Assembly (NCBI RefSeq): GCF_028737195.1
Contig: NZ_JAQZAJ010000004.1
Coordinates: 1 to 64,000, forward strand
DNA from: Pseudovibrio exalbescens
GTDB taxonomy: Bacteria > Pseudomonadota > Alphaproteobacteria > Rhizobiales > Stappiaceae
Direction: 5' to 3'
DNA: 64,000 nt
The position numbers and the translations under genes are program-made. The notes under the pieces are model-generated. The model had not been told where the DNA came from, searched no databases, and saw only the letters and a program-made list of their open reading frames with translations. Shown in pieces: positions 46,811-56,811 of this stretch. Numbering within the stretch: position 1 is the first letter of the stretch; every line of letters starts with the position of its first letter.

Positions 46811-46838
46811 GAAATGGCACCTCGTTAGGCGCCATTTC
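46811..46838 (-). terminator. Probable terminator downstream of putA
   Basis: GAAATGGC (46811-46818) pairs with GCCATTTC (46831-46838). On the minus strand the stem is followed by the U-rich run TTTCTTTC. It lies 20 bases past the putA stop. Confidence 0.55.
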
Positions 46839-46857
46839 CAGAAAACGGGGGCGTGAA

Positions 46858-49800
46858 TTAGCTTTCAGCCGCGGCAAGTAGTGAAGCATTGCCTCCTGCC
46901 GCTGTGGTATCAACGCACAAGTGCCTCTCAAGGGCGTAGCGTTCGGGTTGACCGCGCTCACAGATCAGCGGGAGCAGGGCACCGTCGCGCTCGGCAAGGG
47001 CATTGCGCATCTCCTTGAGTTCAGCAAGCTCTGCGAAGCTGGCTACAGCGTGAACGTGCTCCACTTTGCTAAGCGATGCCGCAGAGAGGTGGCCATCGAG
47101 TGCAGCCGAGGGCGCGCCAAGTCTTGTTAGCTCTGCTGAAAGCTCTGATGCTAACTCACCTACCAACACGACCGCATTGCCTGATGCGAGGGCGCAGATG
47201 GCCTGTTCTTCCAAGGCTTCTCTATTAGGGCCCAGACACAGGATAGTGCCACGCGGCGCGCTGGAGAGTTTGTTGGTTTCACCCGTTGGCCCCGGCATGA
47301 TGAAGACTTGGGTCATTTCGGCTTCATCAATCAGCTCGCGATGTACAGGAAATGCAGCTGCTAGTTTGTTGAAGCGGTCCGGATCGGTCCAGGTCCTTTG
47401 ACCAATCTCATTCAGCATTTGTTGCAGAGAGGCGCTGCCAACAATCGGTAACTCCTCTCTAAGCCGGATTGCTGCAAGTTTTGGCTCAACGAGGCGTGCC
47501 ACATAGTGTGGTCCGCCAGCTTTAGGACCGGTTCCCGACAGGCCTTCGCCGCCGAAGGGCTGAGAGCCCACAATGGCACCAATCTGGTTGCGGTTCACAT
47601 AAATGTTGCCTGTTTTTACCCGGTCCACAATGTGCTGAACGCGGCTATCAATTCTGGTGTGAAGGCCGAAGGTGAGGCCGAAGCCCTTTCCGTTGATGTC
47701 GTTAATGACTTTATCGACCTGATCGGCCTTGAAGGTAGCCACATGCAAAACCGGGCCGAAGATTTCTTCTTCCAGCTCTTCAATGCCTGTAAGCTTGATA
47801 ACCGTTGGGGAGACAAAGTATCCGCCCTCAGGTTTCTTCAGGGTCTTCAGAACGCGGCCTTTCTCGGCCCACTTGGCGCAGTGCGCTTCGATTTTGTCCT
47901 GCGACGGAACGTCGATGACAGGCCCAACATCGACACTCAAGGACCAAGGGTTTCCAAGTTCCAGTTCATCCATGGCACCGAACAGCATGGTGAGGAAGCG
48001 GTCTGCGACATCCTCTTGAACATAAAGCATGCGCAGTGCGGAACAACGTTGGCCAGCGCTCTGGAAGCTTGAGGTGATGATGTCTCGGATGGCTTGTTCA
48101 GGAAGTGCGGTTGAATCGACGATCATCGCATTAAGGCCGCCTGTTTCAGCAATCAGTGGTGCGGCTGGAGACAGGTTTTGCGCCATGGCTTTGTTGATGG
48201 TTTGCGCCGTTGCCGTGGAGCCAGTGAAGGAAACACCCGAGATGCGTGGGTCCTTTGTGAGTGCGGCTCCAACATCGGAGCCACCACCCGGGAGCAACTG
48301 CACGGAGGCCTTCGGAATGCCTGCCTCATGCATGAGGCGTACACCAACTGCGGCAATCAGAGGTGTGGGTGCTGCCGGTTTTGCTAGGACCGCATTACCG
48401 GCGGCAAGAGCCGCGAAAACTTGCCCTGAGAAAATTGCAAGCGGGAAGTTCCAAGGAGAGATGCAGGAGATGATCCCACGAGCCGCGATCTTGCCTCGCT
48501 CTTCCTCAAGGCGCAGTGCTTCCTGGGCGTAGTAGCGTGCAAAATCTACTGCTTCTCGCAATTCGTTGATTGCGTCCATGTAGCTCTTGCCTGCTTCACG
48601 GGTCAGAACGGCAAAGATTTCATAGGCATGTTCTTCATAGAGGTCTGCGGTTTTGTTGAGCAATTCTGCACGCTTGGCAACGGGCAAGGCAGCCCACTCT
48701 TGCGCTCCGGCTTCTGCGGCTGTGAGAGCCTTGGAGATATCGTTGGCTGAAGCGTTGCGAACGGTGCCCACCACATCTGTGAGGTCGGCGGGGTTCAGAA
48801 TGTCCTTGGGGCTGGTCCCTTCTACTGGCGCAGCGATAAGGGGCTCACATGTCCATCGTTTGTGTTTGAAGCCATTAAGTTCAGTGAGGTATTCATCCAT
48901 TGCCAAAGGATCACTGAGGTCCCAACCACGTGAGTTCTTGCGGTGCGGGCCAAAAAGGCGCGGAGCAGTGGCGATGCGATCATTGTATATAGGCAAACTG
49001 GTGGTTTCGAAGTGCTCAATCGGGTCCTCTGCAATGGTTTCTGGCGAGATGGCCTCATTGCGGATCTGATTGACGAAGGAAGAATTTGCGCCGTTCTCCA
49101 GGAGGCGGCGCACCAGATATGCGAGCAGGTCCTTGTGCGCACCGACGGGCGCATAAATACGGCAGCGGGTGTCGTGCGCCTGCATGGTAATATCGTGCAG
49201 TGCTTCGCCCATTCCATGAAGCCGTTGAAACTCGAAGGACGACTTTGGCAAGGCCTTTGCCATTTCCAAAATGGTGGCCACGCTATGGGCGTTGTGGGTT
49301 GCAAACTGCGGGTAAATCCGATCCGTCATTGCGAGCAGCTTTTGTGCGCAAGCAGCGTAGGATATGTCGGTGTTGTTCTTGCGAGTGAAGACCGGGAAGC
49401 CCTCAAGACCCATCGTTTGCGCGCGCTTGATCTCCGAATCCCAATAGGCTCCTTTCACCAGTCGCACCATGATCTTACGGTCATGTTTTGTAGCGAGCTC
49501 GTAGAGCCAATCGATCACGAGACCGCAGCGTTGTCCGAAGGCCTGCACCACGACGCCGAAGCCATCCCAGCCTTCAAGTGCTGGATCTGATAGCACTTGC
49601 TCAATTACATCAAGGGATAGGTCCAACCGATCTGCTTCTTCTGCATCGATGTTAAAGCCCATACCCGCATCGCGCGCGAGTTTGGCAAGCGACAAAGTTC
49701 GGGGCACTAGCTCCTGCAGAACGCGCGTTTTCTTGGCAAACTCATATCGCGGATGAAGGGCTGAGAGCTTGACGGAAATGCCGGGGTTTTCGCGGATTTC

Positions 49801-50508
49801 TGAGGAGGTGCAAGCCTTTGCGATCTCTCCAATGGCGTCGGCGTAAGCTTTGTGATAGCGCTTTGCATCCTCTTCAGTCAGAGCTGCTTCGCCTAGCATG
49901 TCATAGGAATAAGTGAAGCCCTTGTCTTCATAGGTTCGGGCGTTTTTGCGGGCTTCTTCAATTGAACGGCCAAGAACAAATTGGCGACCAAGTTCTTTCA
50001 TCGCCTGCGAAACGGCTTTTCGTACAACCGGTTCGCCGAGCCGCTTTACCATGCCATGGAGCGCGCCAGCTATGCCCTGATTATCTGAAGACAGGACCTT
50101 GCCTGTAAGCAGCAAGGCCCATGTTGAGGCGTTTACGAGAGACGAGGTCGAGCGCCCCAGATGTTCACCCCATTTGCTGGGTGTGATTTTATCTGCGATC
50201 AGCTCATCAATGGTGTCTGTGTCTGGCACGCGCAACAATGCTTCTGCAAGACACATGAGCGCGATACCTTCCTGTGTGGACAGGCCATACTGACCGAGGA
50301 AGCTCTCCATCATGGTTGGTGAGGTGGTACTCCGCAATTCGCGCACGAGCCTTGTTGCTTCCAGCGATATGGCTTGACGCTCTGTCTCATCCAGCTTGAT
50401 GGAGGCAGCGAGCGCCCTCACGCAGGTTTCTTCATCTGCCAGATAAGCGTTTCGAATGGCGGTGCGGATGTTTTGCTTCTGCATTGTTGCGACCATCGTA
50501 CTCTCCAA
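46858..50508 (-). CDS. putA: Bifunctional proline dehydrogenase / P5C dehydrogenase PutA
   Basis: A 1216-residue PutA that oxidises proline to glutamate. The N-terminal PRODH barrel (about residues 180-470) has MVRLVKGAYWDSEIKRAQ. The aldehyde dehydrogenase half (about 560-1000) has ISPWNFPLAIFSGQV, FTGSTATAQTI, the Glu in IAETGGLNAMIVDS and the Cys in SAGQRCSALRML. A C-terminal aldehyde-dehydrogenase-like domain of about 200 residues follows. There is no N-terminal ribbon-helix-helix DNA-binding domain, so this PutA does not repress itself; the divergent Lrp-type gene is the expected regulator. ATG 50508 or 50496 may be the start. Confidence 0.95.
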   Translation of the reverse strand: MESTMVATMQKQNIRTAIRNAYLADEETCVRALAASIKLDETERQAISLEATRLVRELRSTTSPTMMESFLGQYGLSTQEGIALMCLAEALLRVPDTDTIDELIADKITPSKWGEHLGRSTSSLVNASTWALLLTGKVLSSDNQGIAGALHGMVKRLGEPVVRKAVSQAMKELGRQFVLGRSIEEARKNARTYEDKGFTYSYDMLGEAALTEEDAKRYHKAYADAIGEIAKACTSSEIRENPGISVKLSALHPRYEFAKKTRVLQELVPRTLSLAKLARDAGMGFNIDAEEADRLDLSLDVIEQVLSDPALEGWDGFGVVVQAFGQRCGLVIDWLYELATKHDRKIMVRLVKGAYWDSEIKRAQTMGLEGFPVFTRKNNTDISYAACAQKLLAMTDRIYPQFATHNAHSVATILEMAKALPKSSFEFQRLHGMGEALHDITMQAHDTRCRIYAPVGAHKDLLAYLVRRLLENGANSSFVNQIRNEAISPETIAEDPIEHFETTSLPIYNDRIATAPRLFGPHRKNSRGWDLSDPLAMDEYLTELNGFKHKRWTCEPLIAAPVEGTSPKDILNPADLTDVVGTVRNASANDISKALTAAEAGAQEWAALPVAKRAELLNKTADLYEEHAYEIFAVLTREAGKSYMDAINELREAVDFARYYAQEALRLEEERGKIAARGIISCISPWNFPLAIFSGQVFAALAAGNAVLAKPAAPTPLIAAVGVRLMHEAGIPKASVQLLPGGGSDVGAALTKDPRISGVSFTGSTATAQTINKAMAQNLSPAAPLIAETGGLNAMIVDSTALPEQAIRDIITSSFQSAGQRCSALRMLYVQEDVADRFLTMLFGAMDELELGNPWSLSVDVGPVIDVPSQDKIEAHCAKWAEKGRVLKTLKKPEGGYFVSPTVIKLTGIEELEEEIFGPVLHVATFKADQVDKVINDINGKGFGLTFGLHTRIDSRVQHIVDRVKTGNIYVNRNQIGAIVGSQPFGGEGLSGTGPKAGGPHYVARLVEPKLAAIRLREELPIVGSASLQQMLNEIGQRTWTDPDRFNKLAAAFPVHRELIDEAEMTQVFIMPGPTGETNKLSSAPRGTILCLGPNREALEEQAICALASGNAVVLVGELASELSAELTRLGAPSAALDGHLSAASLSKVEHVHAVASFAELAELKEMRNALAERDGALLPLICERGQPERYALERHLCVDTTAAGGNASLLAAAES

Positions 50509-50644
50509 TTCATGATCGACTTTGTATTTGCTTGCATACTATCAAAAGGCTCTTGGTCGTATCTCCTCGAATTTGTATGATTAGAAGAAATTAGACCAGA
50601 TTACGTGCTATCACTAGGTCTTTCGATGAGTCTGGGAGAGTGTT

Positions 50645-51103
50645 TTGGGCGAATTGGATAGCTTTGATCGGAAAATCCTTACGGTGCTTCAAGATGACGG
50701 GCGTATCACCGTTACGGAGCTGGCAAAGCGGGTCGGGTTGTCCAAGACCCCTTGCCAGTTGCGGATGAAGCGACTTGAAGAAAAGGGGTATATTCTGGGC
50801 TATCGTGCAGAGATTGATCCGAGCAAGGTGTCGGCGGGCCACATCGCGTTTGTGCAGGTCAAGCTAAGCGATACGCGCTCGCAGTCGCTTGAAGCATTTA
50901 ATCGAGCGGCGCGTGGTATCAAGGAAATCGAACAATGCCATATGATCGCCAGCAGCTTCGACTATCTGCTCAAGGTCCGCACCAAGGATATCGCAAGCTA
51001 TCGGCAAGTGCTTGGTGAGAAGATCTCCGCGATGCCACACGTCGCGCAAACGTCGACTTTCGTTTGTATGGAGCCCGTGAAGGAGCGTGCCACGGTTATC
51101 TAG
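50645..51103 (+). CDS. putR: Lrp/AsnC-family activator, PutR-type
   Basis: A 152-residue Lrp/AsnC regulator starting at TTG 50645, supported by GGGAGAG about 6 bases upstream. The helix-turn-helix is at residues 5-55 (LDSFDRKILTVLQDDGRITVTELAKRVGLSKTPCQLRMKRLEEKGYI), followed by the RAM ligand-binding domain. In alphaproteobacteria a gene like this divergent from putA activates putA in response to proline. Its last bases overlap the convergent GNAT gene by 4. Confidence 0.9.
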   Translation: MGELDSFDRKILTVLQDDGRITVTELAKRVGLSKTPCQLRMKRLEEKGYILGYRAEIDPSKVSAGHIAFVQVKLSDTRSQSLEAFNRAARGIKEIEQCHMIASSFDYLLKVRTKDIASYRQVLGEKISAMPHVAQTSTFVCMEPVKERATVI

Positions 51104-51636
51104 TCGGCTTCTTCCGCAGGTGCCTCTCCATTTACTGTATGAAGCATGTATTTGGAGCCCATGCCGTACTTCAGAAGCTTTTCTTCCAACTGAGGGACAT
51201 GTACCTCTTCGAAGCCTTTCTTCTGCCAGTAGGAGATCGCCTGGGGGATCGCTGTAATGGCGATCTGTTTGAAGCCTTCTTCTGCGGCGAGGCTGTCGAG
51301 CTTGTGAAGAATGGCGTGCGCGGCTCCAACGCCTTGCACCTGCGCAAGCAGCGCAACGTCGTGGAGATACAGCACATCACTTCCGCCGGGCAGCTTGCCG
51401 AAAGTTTCATTGAGCGGCGGAATGTCATTGAGCCGCCATGGATGCGCAATCACGTATCCCAGAACGACGTCTGGCTCTTGCTCGCTAACGAGAACGAAGC
51501 ATCCGTTGGGATATAGAGCCCGTTTCTCATGAAAGGCGACCGTCTCATCCGGAAGGTGTGGGTAGGCGTGCTGCATGATGGGTGCCAGCTTATCAACTGC
51601 GCCCTCGCTCATCGGAATCCAGAGCAAACCATCCAT
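51100..51636 (-). CDS. GNAT-family N-acetyltransferase
   Basis: A 178-residue protein with a GNAT fold. Motif A is visible around LYLHDVALLAQVQGVGAAHAILHKLDSLAAEEGFKQIAI (about residues 90-130), with the acetyl-CoA loop Q-G-V-G-A-A in place of the usual Q/R-x-x-G-x-G/A. ISYWQKKGFEEV is the family's C-terminal block. The substrate is unknown. It lies between putR and the arc operon but is probably transcribed on its own. Confidence 0.78.
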   Translation of the reverse strand: MDGLLWIPMSEGAVDKLAPIMQHAYPHLPDETVAFHEKRALYPNGCFVLVSEQEPDVVLGYVIAHPWRLNDIPPLNETFGKLPGGSDVLYLHDVALLAQVQGVGAAHAILHKLDSLAAEEGFKQIAITAIPQAISYWQKKGFEEVHVPQLEEKLLKYGMGSKYMLHTVNGEAPAEEAD

Positions 51637-51890
51637 CTCTTATCTCCCATACCGACGCGCGGCTTTGTCTACCATTCCATGAGGTAAGCGATAGACGTGA
51701 GGTTGTAGTTCATACACAAGCAGACCAATTCTTCAGGTCTCTGACGGTGCGCTTCATATTTGCCAGTATAGCTTGTGTCAAAATTCTCGATAGCCCTCGA
51801 TACGCTTGAGCCAAAGATGAAGAGGTTCCGGTGATGCCGGGAGTAGCTTCATCGGAGGTCCGAACTGTTTTGGAAAGACTTGATTCGGAA

Positions 51891-51919
51891 GGCCCCAACC
51901 TCGCGAAAAGGTCGGGACC
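51891..51919 (-). terminator. Probable terminator of the arc operon
   Basis: On the minus-strand RNA, GGUCCCGACCU pairs with AGGUUGGGGCC along all 11 positions, two of them G-U, around a 7-base loop. It lies 10 bases past the arcC stop. The U-tail is poor, so efficiency is uncertain. Confidence 0.55.
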
Positions 51920-51928
51920 TCAAATCTA

Positions 51929-52858
51929 TCAGTGGAACTTCATGGGACCAGCATCGTTGGCCACGGTGGTTCCTGCCTCTCCAGCAATAGCTTGAGCCAC
52001 TTGGTCCAACGTACAGATGACTGCTTTTTTCCCAGTGAGGCGAACAAAAGTCTGGGCGGCTTCTACCTTGGGTCCCATCGACCCTGCAGCAAATCCATAC
52101 TTGTCTAGTTCTTCCGGAGTTGCAGATTTTATGGCGCGCTGTTCTGGCGTTCCCCAATCAAGGTAGACAGCGTCTGCATCTGTCGCCATGACAAAGGCAT
52201 CGGCATCAATCTCCTTGGCAAGCAGACCGGAAGCTCGATCCTTGTCGATGACGCACTCCACGCCAATGAGCTTGTTGTTTTCATCGTACATGGTCGGAAT
52301 GCCGCCGCCGCCCGCTGCAATCACCAGCACGCCCCGTTCCAACATCCACTTGATCGGGCGCAGCTCGAAAATTCGTTTTGGCAGTGGAGAAGGGACTACA
52401 CGGCGCCAGCTATCACCATCTTGTTTAAGAGCCCAGCCTTTTTCAGCGGCCAGTTTGTCGGCTTCTTCTTTGGAATAGATCGGCCCAATGTACTTCGTTG
52501 GGTCCTGAAAGGCAGGATCTTTGGGATCAACCTCAACCTGAGTCAGGATGGTGGCAAACGGCTTTTCGAAAGGAAGCACGTTGCCAAGCTCCTGTTCGAT
52601 CATGTAGCCAATCATCCCCACCGTTTCGGCACCCAAGACGTCGAGAGGGTAAGTCTCGACATCCTTGTAGGCAGCGCCTTGCAGGGCCAAGAGGCCTACC
52701 TGAGGACCGTTGCCATGGGTGACGACCAGTTCATGGCCGTTGTTCAATGGAGCAAGTGCCTCAGCTGCGATACGCGCGTTTTTTCTCTGGTTTTCGGCGG
52801 TCATTGCTTCGCCTCTGCGAAGCAATGCATTTCCGCCAAGCGCTATGACAATACGCAT
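51929..52858 (-). CDS. arcC: Carbamate kinase
   Basis: A 309-residue carbamate kinase that makes ATP from carbamoyl phosphate, the energy-yielding last step of the arginine deiminase pathway. Blocks are [16 protein letters not shown] at the start, [16 protein letters not shown], the central [11 protein letters not shown], and [15 protein letters not shown]. Length is normal. It starts 2 bases after arcB on the same strand. Confidence 0.95.
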   Translation of the reverse strand: MRIVIALGGNALLRRGEAMTAENQRKNARIAAEALAPLNNGHELVVTHGNGPQVGLLALQGAAYKDVETYPLDVLGAETVGMIGYMIEQELGNVLPFEKPFATILTQVEVDPKDPAFQDPTKYIGPIYSKEEADKLAAEKGWALKQDGDSWRRVVPSPLPKRIFELRPIKWMLERGVLVIAAGGGGIPTMYDENNKLIGVECVIDKDRASGLLAKEIDADAFVMATDADAVYLDWGTPEQRAIKSATPEELDKYGFAAGSMGPKVEAAQTFVRLTGKKAVICTLDQVAQAIAGEAGTTVANDAGPMKFH

Positions 52859-52860
52859 TT

Positions 52861-53862
52861 TTAGCTTCCAATCGTGGCGACCATAACGGCCTTGATGGTG
52901 TGCATGCGGTTTTCGGCTTGTTCGAAAGCGATATTGCGATCAGACTCGAAAACTTCCTCGGTGACTTCCATTGCCGGAAGGCCGAACTTCTGGAAAATCT
53001 CCTCACCAACCTTGGTTTCGCGGTTGTGGAACGCAGGTAGGCAATGCATGAACTTTGTGTACGGATTGCCTGTGCCTTCTATGACTGCCTTGTTGACTTG
53101 GTAGTCTCTCAGCAGCCTGATGCGGCTTTCCCATATCTCGGCAGACTCTCCCATGGAAAGCCACACGTCAGTGTGGATGAAATCCACGCCTTCCGTGCCA
53201 GTTTTTACGTCATCAGTGACCATCACACGGGAGCCGTATTTTTCAGCGGTCTGACGAGCAAACTCCACGATGGATGGATCTGGTTGCAGCTCTTTGGGAG
53301 CCACGATCCGGACATCGCAGCCCATCAACGCACCCAGCATAAGCAGGGAGTGCCCCATGTTGTTGCGGGCGTCGCCAAGATAGGCGTAGGAGATTTCACT
53401 CCTGGGCTTCTCGGTGTGCTCCATCATGGTCAAGAAGTCAGCCAACATCTGGGTTGGGTGCCACTCATCGGTCAAACCATTATAGACCGGCACACCAGCA
53501 AACTCTGCCAGCTCTTCAACCGCGGTTTGAGACTTGCCGCGAAATTGAATGGCGTCATACATGCGCCCCAGAACACGGGCGGTATCCTTCATGGACTCCT
53601 TGTGACCGATCTGTGAGCCTGATGGATCGAGATAGGTAACATTGGCCCCCTGATCGTGTGCGGCAACTTCAAACGCGCAGCGGGTTCGGGTGGAAGTCTT
53701 TTCGAAGATGAGACAGATATTCTTGCCCTTCATGCGCTGCACTTCATTGCCCGTGTATTTGGCGCGCTTGAGGTCTCGGGCCAGATCGAGGAGGTATAGC
53801 ATTTCGCGCTGTGTGAAGTCCTTGATTTTAAGGTAGCTCCGGCCTTTGAGGTTGAAAGCCAT
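52861..53862 (-). CDS. arcB: Catabolic ornithine carbamoyltransferase
   Basis: A 333-residue ornithine carbamoyltransferase that converts citrulline and phosphate to ornithine and carbamoyl phosphate. The carbamoyl phosphate site is [16 protein letters not shown], the ornithine-side motif is MHCLPAFH, and [20 protein letters not shown] is typical. Placement between arcA and arcC shows that it is the catabolic form. Confidence 0.95.
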   Translation of the reverse strand: MAFNLKGRSYLKIKDFTQREMLYLLDLARDLKRAKYTGNEVQRMKGKNICLIFEKTSTRTRCAFEVAAHDQGANVTYLDPSGSQIGHKESMKDTARVLGRMYDAIQFRGKSQTAVEELAEFAGVPVYNGLTDEWHPTQMLADFLTMMEHTEKPRSEISYAYLGDARNNMGHSLLMLGALMGCDVRIVAPKELQPDPSIVEFARQTAEKYGSRVMVTDDVKTGTEGVDFIHTDVWLSMGESAEIWESRIRLLRDYQVNKAVIEGTGNPYTKFMHCLPAFHNRETKVGEEIFQKFGLPAMEVTEEVFESDRNIAFEQAENRMHTIKAVMVATIGS

Positions 53863-53902
53863 GCTTTTGCTCTCCGTATTACTCGATTAATCTTTCTGAT
53901 GA

Positions 53903-55132
53903 CTACATGCTGATAGGGTCGCGAATGATTGGGCAGGTCATGCAGTGCCCGCCGCCGCGGCCGCGGCCAAGTTCAGAGCCTTCAATGCCGATAACTTCGA
54001 CACCGGCCCGCTGAAGCTTCGAATTTGTGTGGGTGTTGCGTCGGTAACCAACAACAACGCCCGGCTCGATACACACAACATTGTTGCCGTCATCCCATTG
54101 TTCTCGTTCTTGATCGTACGCGTTACCACCTGTCGTGACCACAGTTAGTTTCTTAATTCCTAGTGCATCTCCAACAACATCAAACAGATGGCCCTTCTCT
54201 TGGCGATAATCGACATAGCCATTCTTGCCTTCTGGTCGGATTGAGTAGCATTTGATTTCATCACAGACGGACTGGTAGGCGGTGGCTTTATCCCGGTCGA
54301 TGAGAGTGAAGACCGTGTCGAGGTGCATGGCCGCGCGGCTCTTCGGCATCTGACAGGCGATCACACGCTCTGCTGCCTTGTTGTCGAACAAAGACCGTGC
54401 GACTTGGCCCACCGCTTGTGGTGTGGTGCGTTCTCCCATGCCGATCAGGACCACGCCATTGCCGATGGGCATCACGTCGCCGCCTTCCACGGTGCTCTCG
54501 TGGAAATCTTGGTCCGGATTGCCCCACCAGATGTTCACCTTGCCCTTGAAATGAGGGTGGAAGCGATAGATCGCCGTTGTGAGGAGGGTTTCATTGCGCC
54601 GGGCGGGCCAGTACATGGGATTTACTGTGACGCCGTTGTAAATCCAGCAGGAGGTGTCACGGGTAAACAAGGTGTTTGGTAATGGCGGAATAACGAAGTC
54701 CTGGGGTTCCAGCGAGCGGCCAAAAACGCCCTTTGGTTCGAAGCCCAGCTCTCCCCTTGTGATGCCGCCGATCAAGTGTTCCGCCAGAAACTTGGAGGGT
54801 TGTTCCATCAACCAGCTGTGCAGGTCTTCGGCCATGCCTGCTCCAACGCGGGTGGGCGTGATCCTACGGTCCAGTATCCACCTGCGGGCATCGTGGTCAT
54901 TGAGGGTTTCCTCAAGCAATGTATGCATTTCGAGGACATTGACGCCGCGCTCTTCCATGCGAAGGCGAAAATCGTAGTGGTGCTTTTGGGCCTCTCTGAC
55001 CCAGAGAACGTCATCGAACAGAAGCTCGTGGCAGTTTCCGGGTGTCAGGCGCATATGGGCAAGGCCCGGGCGACAGACCAATACTTCTCGAAGCTTACCG
55101 ACCTCTGAATGTACGCCGAACTTGGACATCAT
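53903..55132 (-). CDS. arcA: Arginine deiminase
   Basis: A 409-residue arginine deiminase, converting arginine to citrulline and ammonia. The catalytic Cys lies in [15 protein letters not shown] near the C-terminus, and the Asp/His/Glu region is seen as [13 protein letters not shown] and [29 protein letters not shown]. Two start codons (ATG ATG at 55132-55127) follow a GGAG. The stop codon of a 72-codon ORF directly abuts the first ATG. Confidence 0.96.
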   Translation of the reverse strand: MMSKFGVHSEVGKLREVLVCRPGLAHMRLTPGNCHELLFDDVLWVREAQKHHYDFRLRMEERGVNVLEMHTLLEETLNDHDARRWILDRRITPTRVGAGMAEDLHSWLMEQPSKFLAEHLIGGITRGELGFEPKGVFGRSLEPQDFVIPPLPNTLFTRDTSCWIYNGVTVNPMYWPARRNETLLTTAIYRFHPHFKGKVNIWWGNPDQDFHESTVEGGDVMPIGNGVVLIGMGERTTPQAVGQVARSLFDNKAAERVIACQMPKSRAAMHLDTVFTLIDRDKATAYQSVCDEIKCYSIRPEGKNGYVDYRQEKGHLFDVVGDALGIKKLTVVTTGGNAYDQEREQWDDGNNVVCIEPGVVVGYRRNTHTNSKLQRAGVEVIGIEGSELGRGRGGGHCMTCPIIRDPISM

Positions 55133-55351
55133 TTACACTCCATAGCTTGAAGGGGTTGCTGGCGTTGACGTGGATTGCACTGGGGAACTGGCCAGTTGAT
55201 AGCTGCCATAGATCTGCGTCCAGGTTTCAGGCCACATCTGCCCGGTGGGGGCTCCTCTGACCGCACAGTGGGTCAGAGGAAGTTGTTCGTGTGGTACGGT
55301 CCAGTCATTGATGCTTCGGTCTAAAATGGTTCTTATTCCGGAGAGTTTCAT
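55133..55351 (-). CDS. Small ORF between arcD-type gene and arcA, unknown function
   Basis: A 72-codon ORF on the operon strand, starting MKLSGIRTILDRSIND and ending in a Ser/Thr/Pro-rich tail. Its TAA touches the arcA ATG, and the arcA ribosome binding site lies within its last codons, an arrangement that suggests coupling. AAGGG lies about 9 bases before its start. I do not recognise the protein. It has no membrane segment; the single Cys is unremarkable. It may also be just a leader sequence with a chance open frame. Confidence 0.4.
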   Translation of the reverse strand: MKLSGIRTILDRSINDWTVPHEQLPLTHCAVRGAPTGQMWPETWTQIYGSYQLASSPVQSTSTPATPSSYGV

Positions 55352-55395
55352 AGGCCATACCCTTGTTGCTTTTGGTTTCTTGGGGCGGTACCGTC

Positions 55396-56811
55396 CTACA
55401 CGCTTACACTTAGAGCAATGCTGATCATGACGAAGAGCAAGAGGACGAGTGGGATGGCAAACCGCAGCCACTTGTCGTAGGGGACACGGCCAATGGCCAG
55501 ACCACCCATCACGACTGCAAAGGTAGGGTTGATCAGGTTGAGCAGGCCGCTCGCAGACTGGAACGCCGTGACCACGAGGGAGGCAGACACATCTGAGAAG
55601 CTGGCCAAAGGTGCCATGATGGGCATGGACAACACAGCGAGACCTGAAGAGGAGGGCACGAAGAAAGACAGCACCAACTCTAGCCAGAACATTACATTGA
55701 TGAAGGCGATTTGGCTGAGGCCGCTCACAGCTTGCTCAGACCAGAACAGGATCGTGTCTGTGATGGAGCCTGCGTCCATGATGACCACGATTCCGCGGGC
55801 CACACCGATAATCAATGCGACGCCAAGGAGATCCCGGGCACCATCAATGAAATTGTCGACGAACTCCGCTTCTCCCATGCGAGCAATAATGCCCACCAGA
55901 ATGGAGGCTGCCAGAAACAGAGCTGACATCTCTCCCATCCACCAGCCTAGCGCTGCCACGCCGTAAATCAGGGCAGCAAAAACAAGCGCAAACACAGTCA
56001 TGATGATTGCGTGGGTGCGGGTGAATTCCGGAATTTCGTCAATGTTGGAGTTTTGCAGGAAGTGCTGGCGATGTTCTTCGCGCAAATCCGCTACTACGGA
56101 TGCGTCGGGGTTTGCTTTCACCTTGGCAGCGTAGCGCATCACCCAGGCTACACACATTGCCCAGCCAGCAGCCAAGATGATGAAGCGCAGTACAATGCCA
56201 TCTGTAAACGGTACACCTGCCGCATTGGAAGCGATCACCGTTGCAAATGGATTGATAGTAGAACCTAAGGTTCCGATGCCTGCACCAAGCATGATTACTG
56301 CAACGCCTGTCACTGAGTCATAGCCCGCCCGGATCATCACAGGGATGATTAGGGCGTAGAAAGCAAGGCTCTCCTCGGCCATTCCGTAGATGGTGCCACC
56401 TGCAGCGAAGAATGCCATCAAAATTGGTATCATCAAGTTTTCGCGGCCCTTGAGGGCGGACATCACGCGAGCAATACCTGCATCAATGGCTCCGGTTCTG
56501 GTGACAACCATAAGGAAGCCGCCAATAACCAGTACGAAAACCGCAACGTCAATTGCGTTTGCGCTGTAGGAAACTGGGTCATACAAACCTGCAATGGGTG
56601 CCATGAATACATCAACAATACCCTGCGGGTTAGACTCAACTGTTTGGTAAGTCCCGGGGACCGGGACTTCCTTTCCTAATGCGTCGTTCATCACTCGGTC
56701 ATACTGCCCCGCGGGAACAACCCACGTGGCGACTGCGACCGCAATGATTAGCCCGAACAAAATCGTGAATGCGGTGGGAAATTTAAGCCTGGACATGGTC
56801 TTCCAATTCAT
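55396..56811 (-). CDS. YfcC/ArcD2-type transporter, probable arginine/ornithine carrier
   Basis: A 471-residue membrane protein of the YfcC family (TIGR00366/C4-dicarboxylate carrier-like clan) with about 12 hydrophobic segments. Family blocks include LVIGGFLMVVTRTGAIDAGIARVMSALKGRE, AAGGTIYGMAEESLAFYALIIPVMIRAGYD, GAGIGTLGSTINPFATVIASNAAGVPFTDG and SFFVPSSSGLAVLSMPIMAPLA. As first gene of the arginine deiminase operon it most likely exchanges arginine for ornithine, as ArcD does, although it belongs to a different family from classical ArcD. The alternative start is ATG 56796. Confidence 0.8.
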   Translation of the reverse strand: MNWKTMSRLKFPTAFTILFGLIIAVAVATWVVPAGQYDRVMNDALGKEVPVPGTYQTVESNPQGIVDVFMAPIAGLYDPVSYSANAIDVAVFVLVIGGFLMVVTRTGAIDAGIARVMSALKGRENLMIPILMAFFAAGGTIYGMAEESLAFYALIIPVMIRAGYDSVTGVAVIMLGAGIGTLGSTINPFATVIASNAAGVPFTDGIVLRFIILAAGWAMCVAWVMRYAAKVKANPDASVVADLREEHRQHFLQNSNIDEIPEFTRTHAIIMTVFALVFAALIYGVAALGWWMGEMSALFLAASILVGIIARMGEAEFVDNFIDGARDLLGVALIIGVARGIVVIMDAGSITDTILFWSEQAVSGLSQIAFINVMFWLELVLSFFVPSSSGLAVLSMPIMAPLASFSDVSASLVVTAFQSASGLLNLINPTFAVVMGGLAIGRVPYDKWLRFAIPLVLLLFVMISIALSVSV

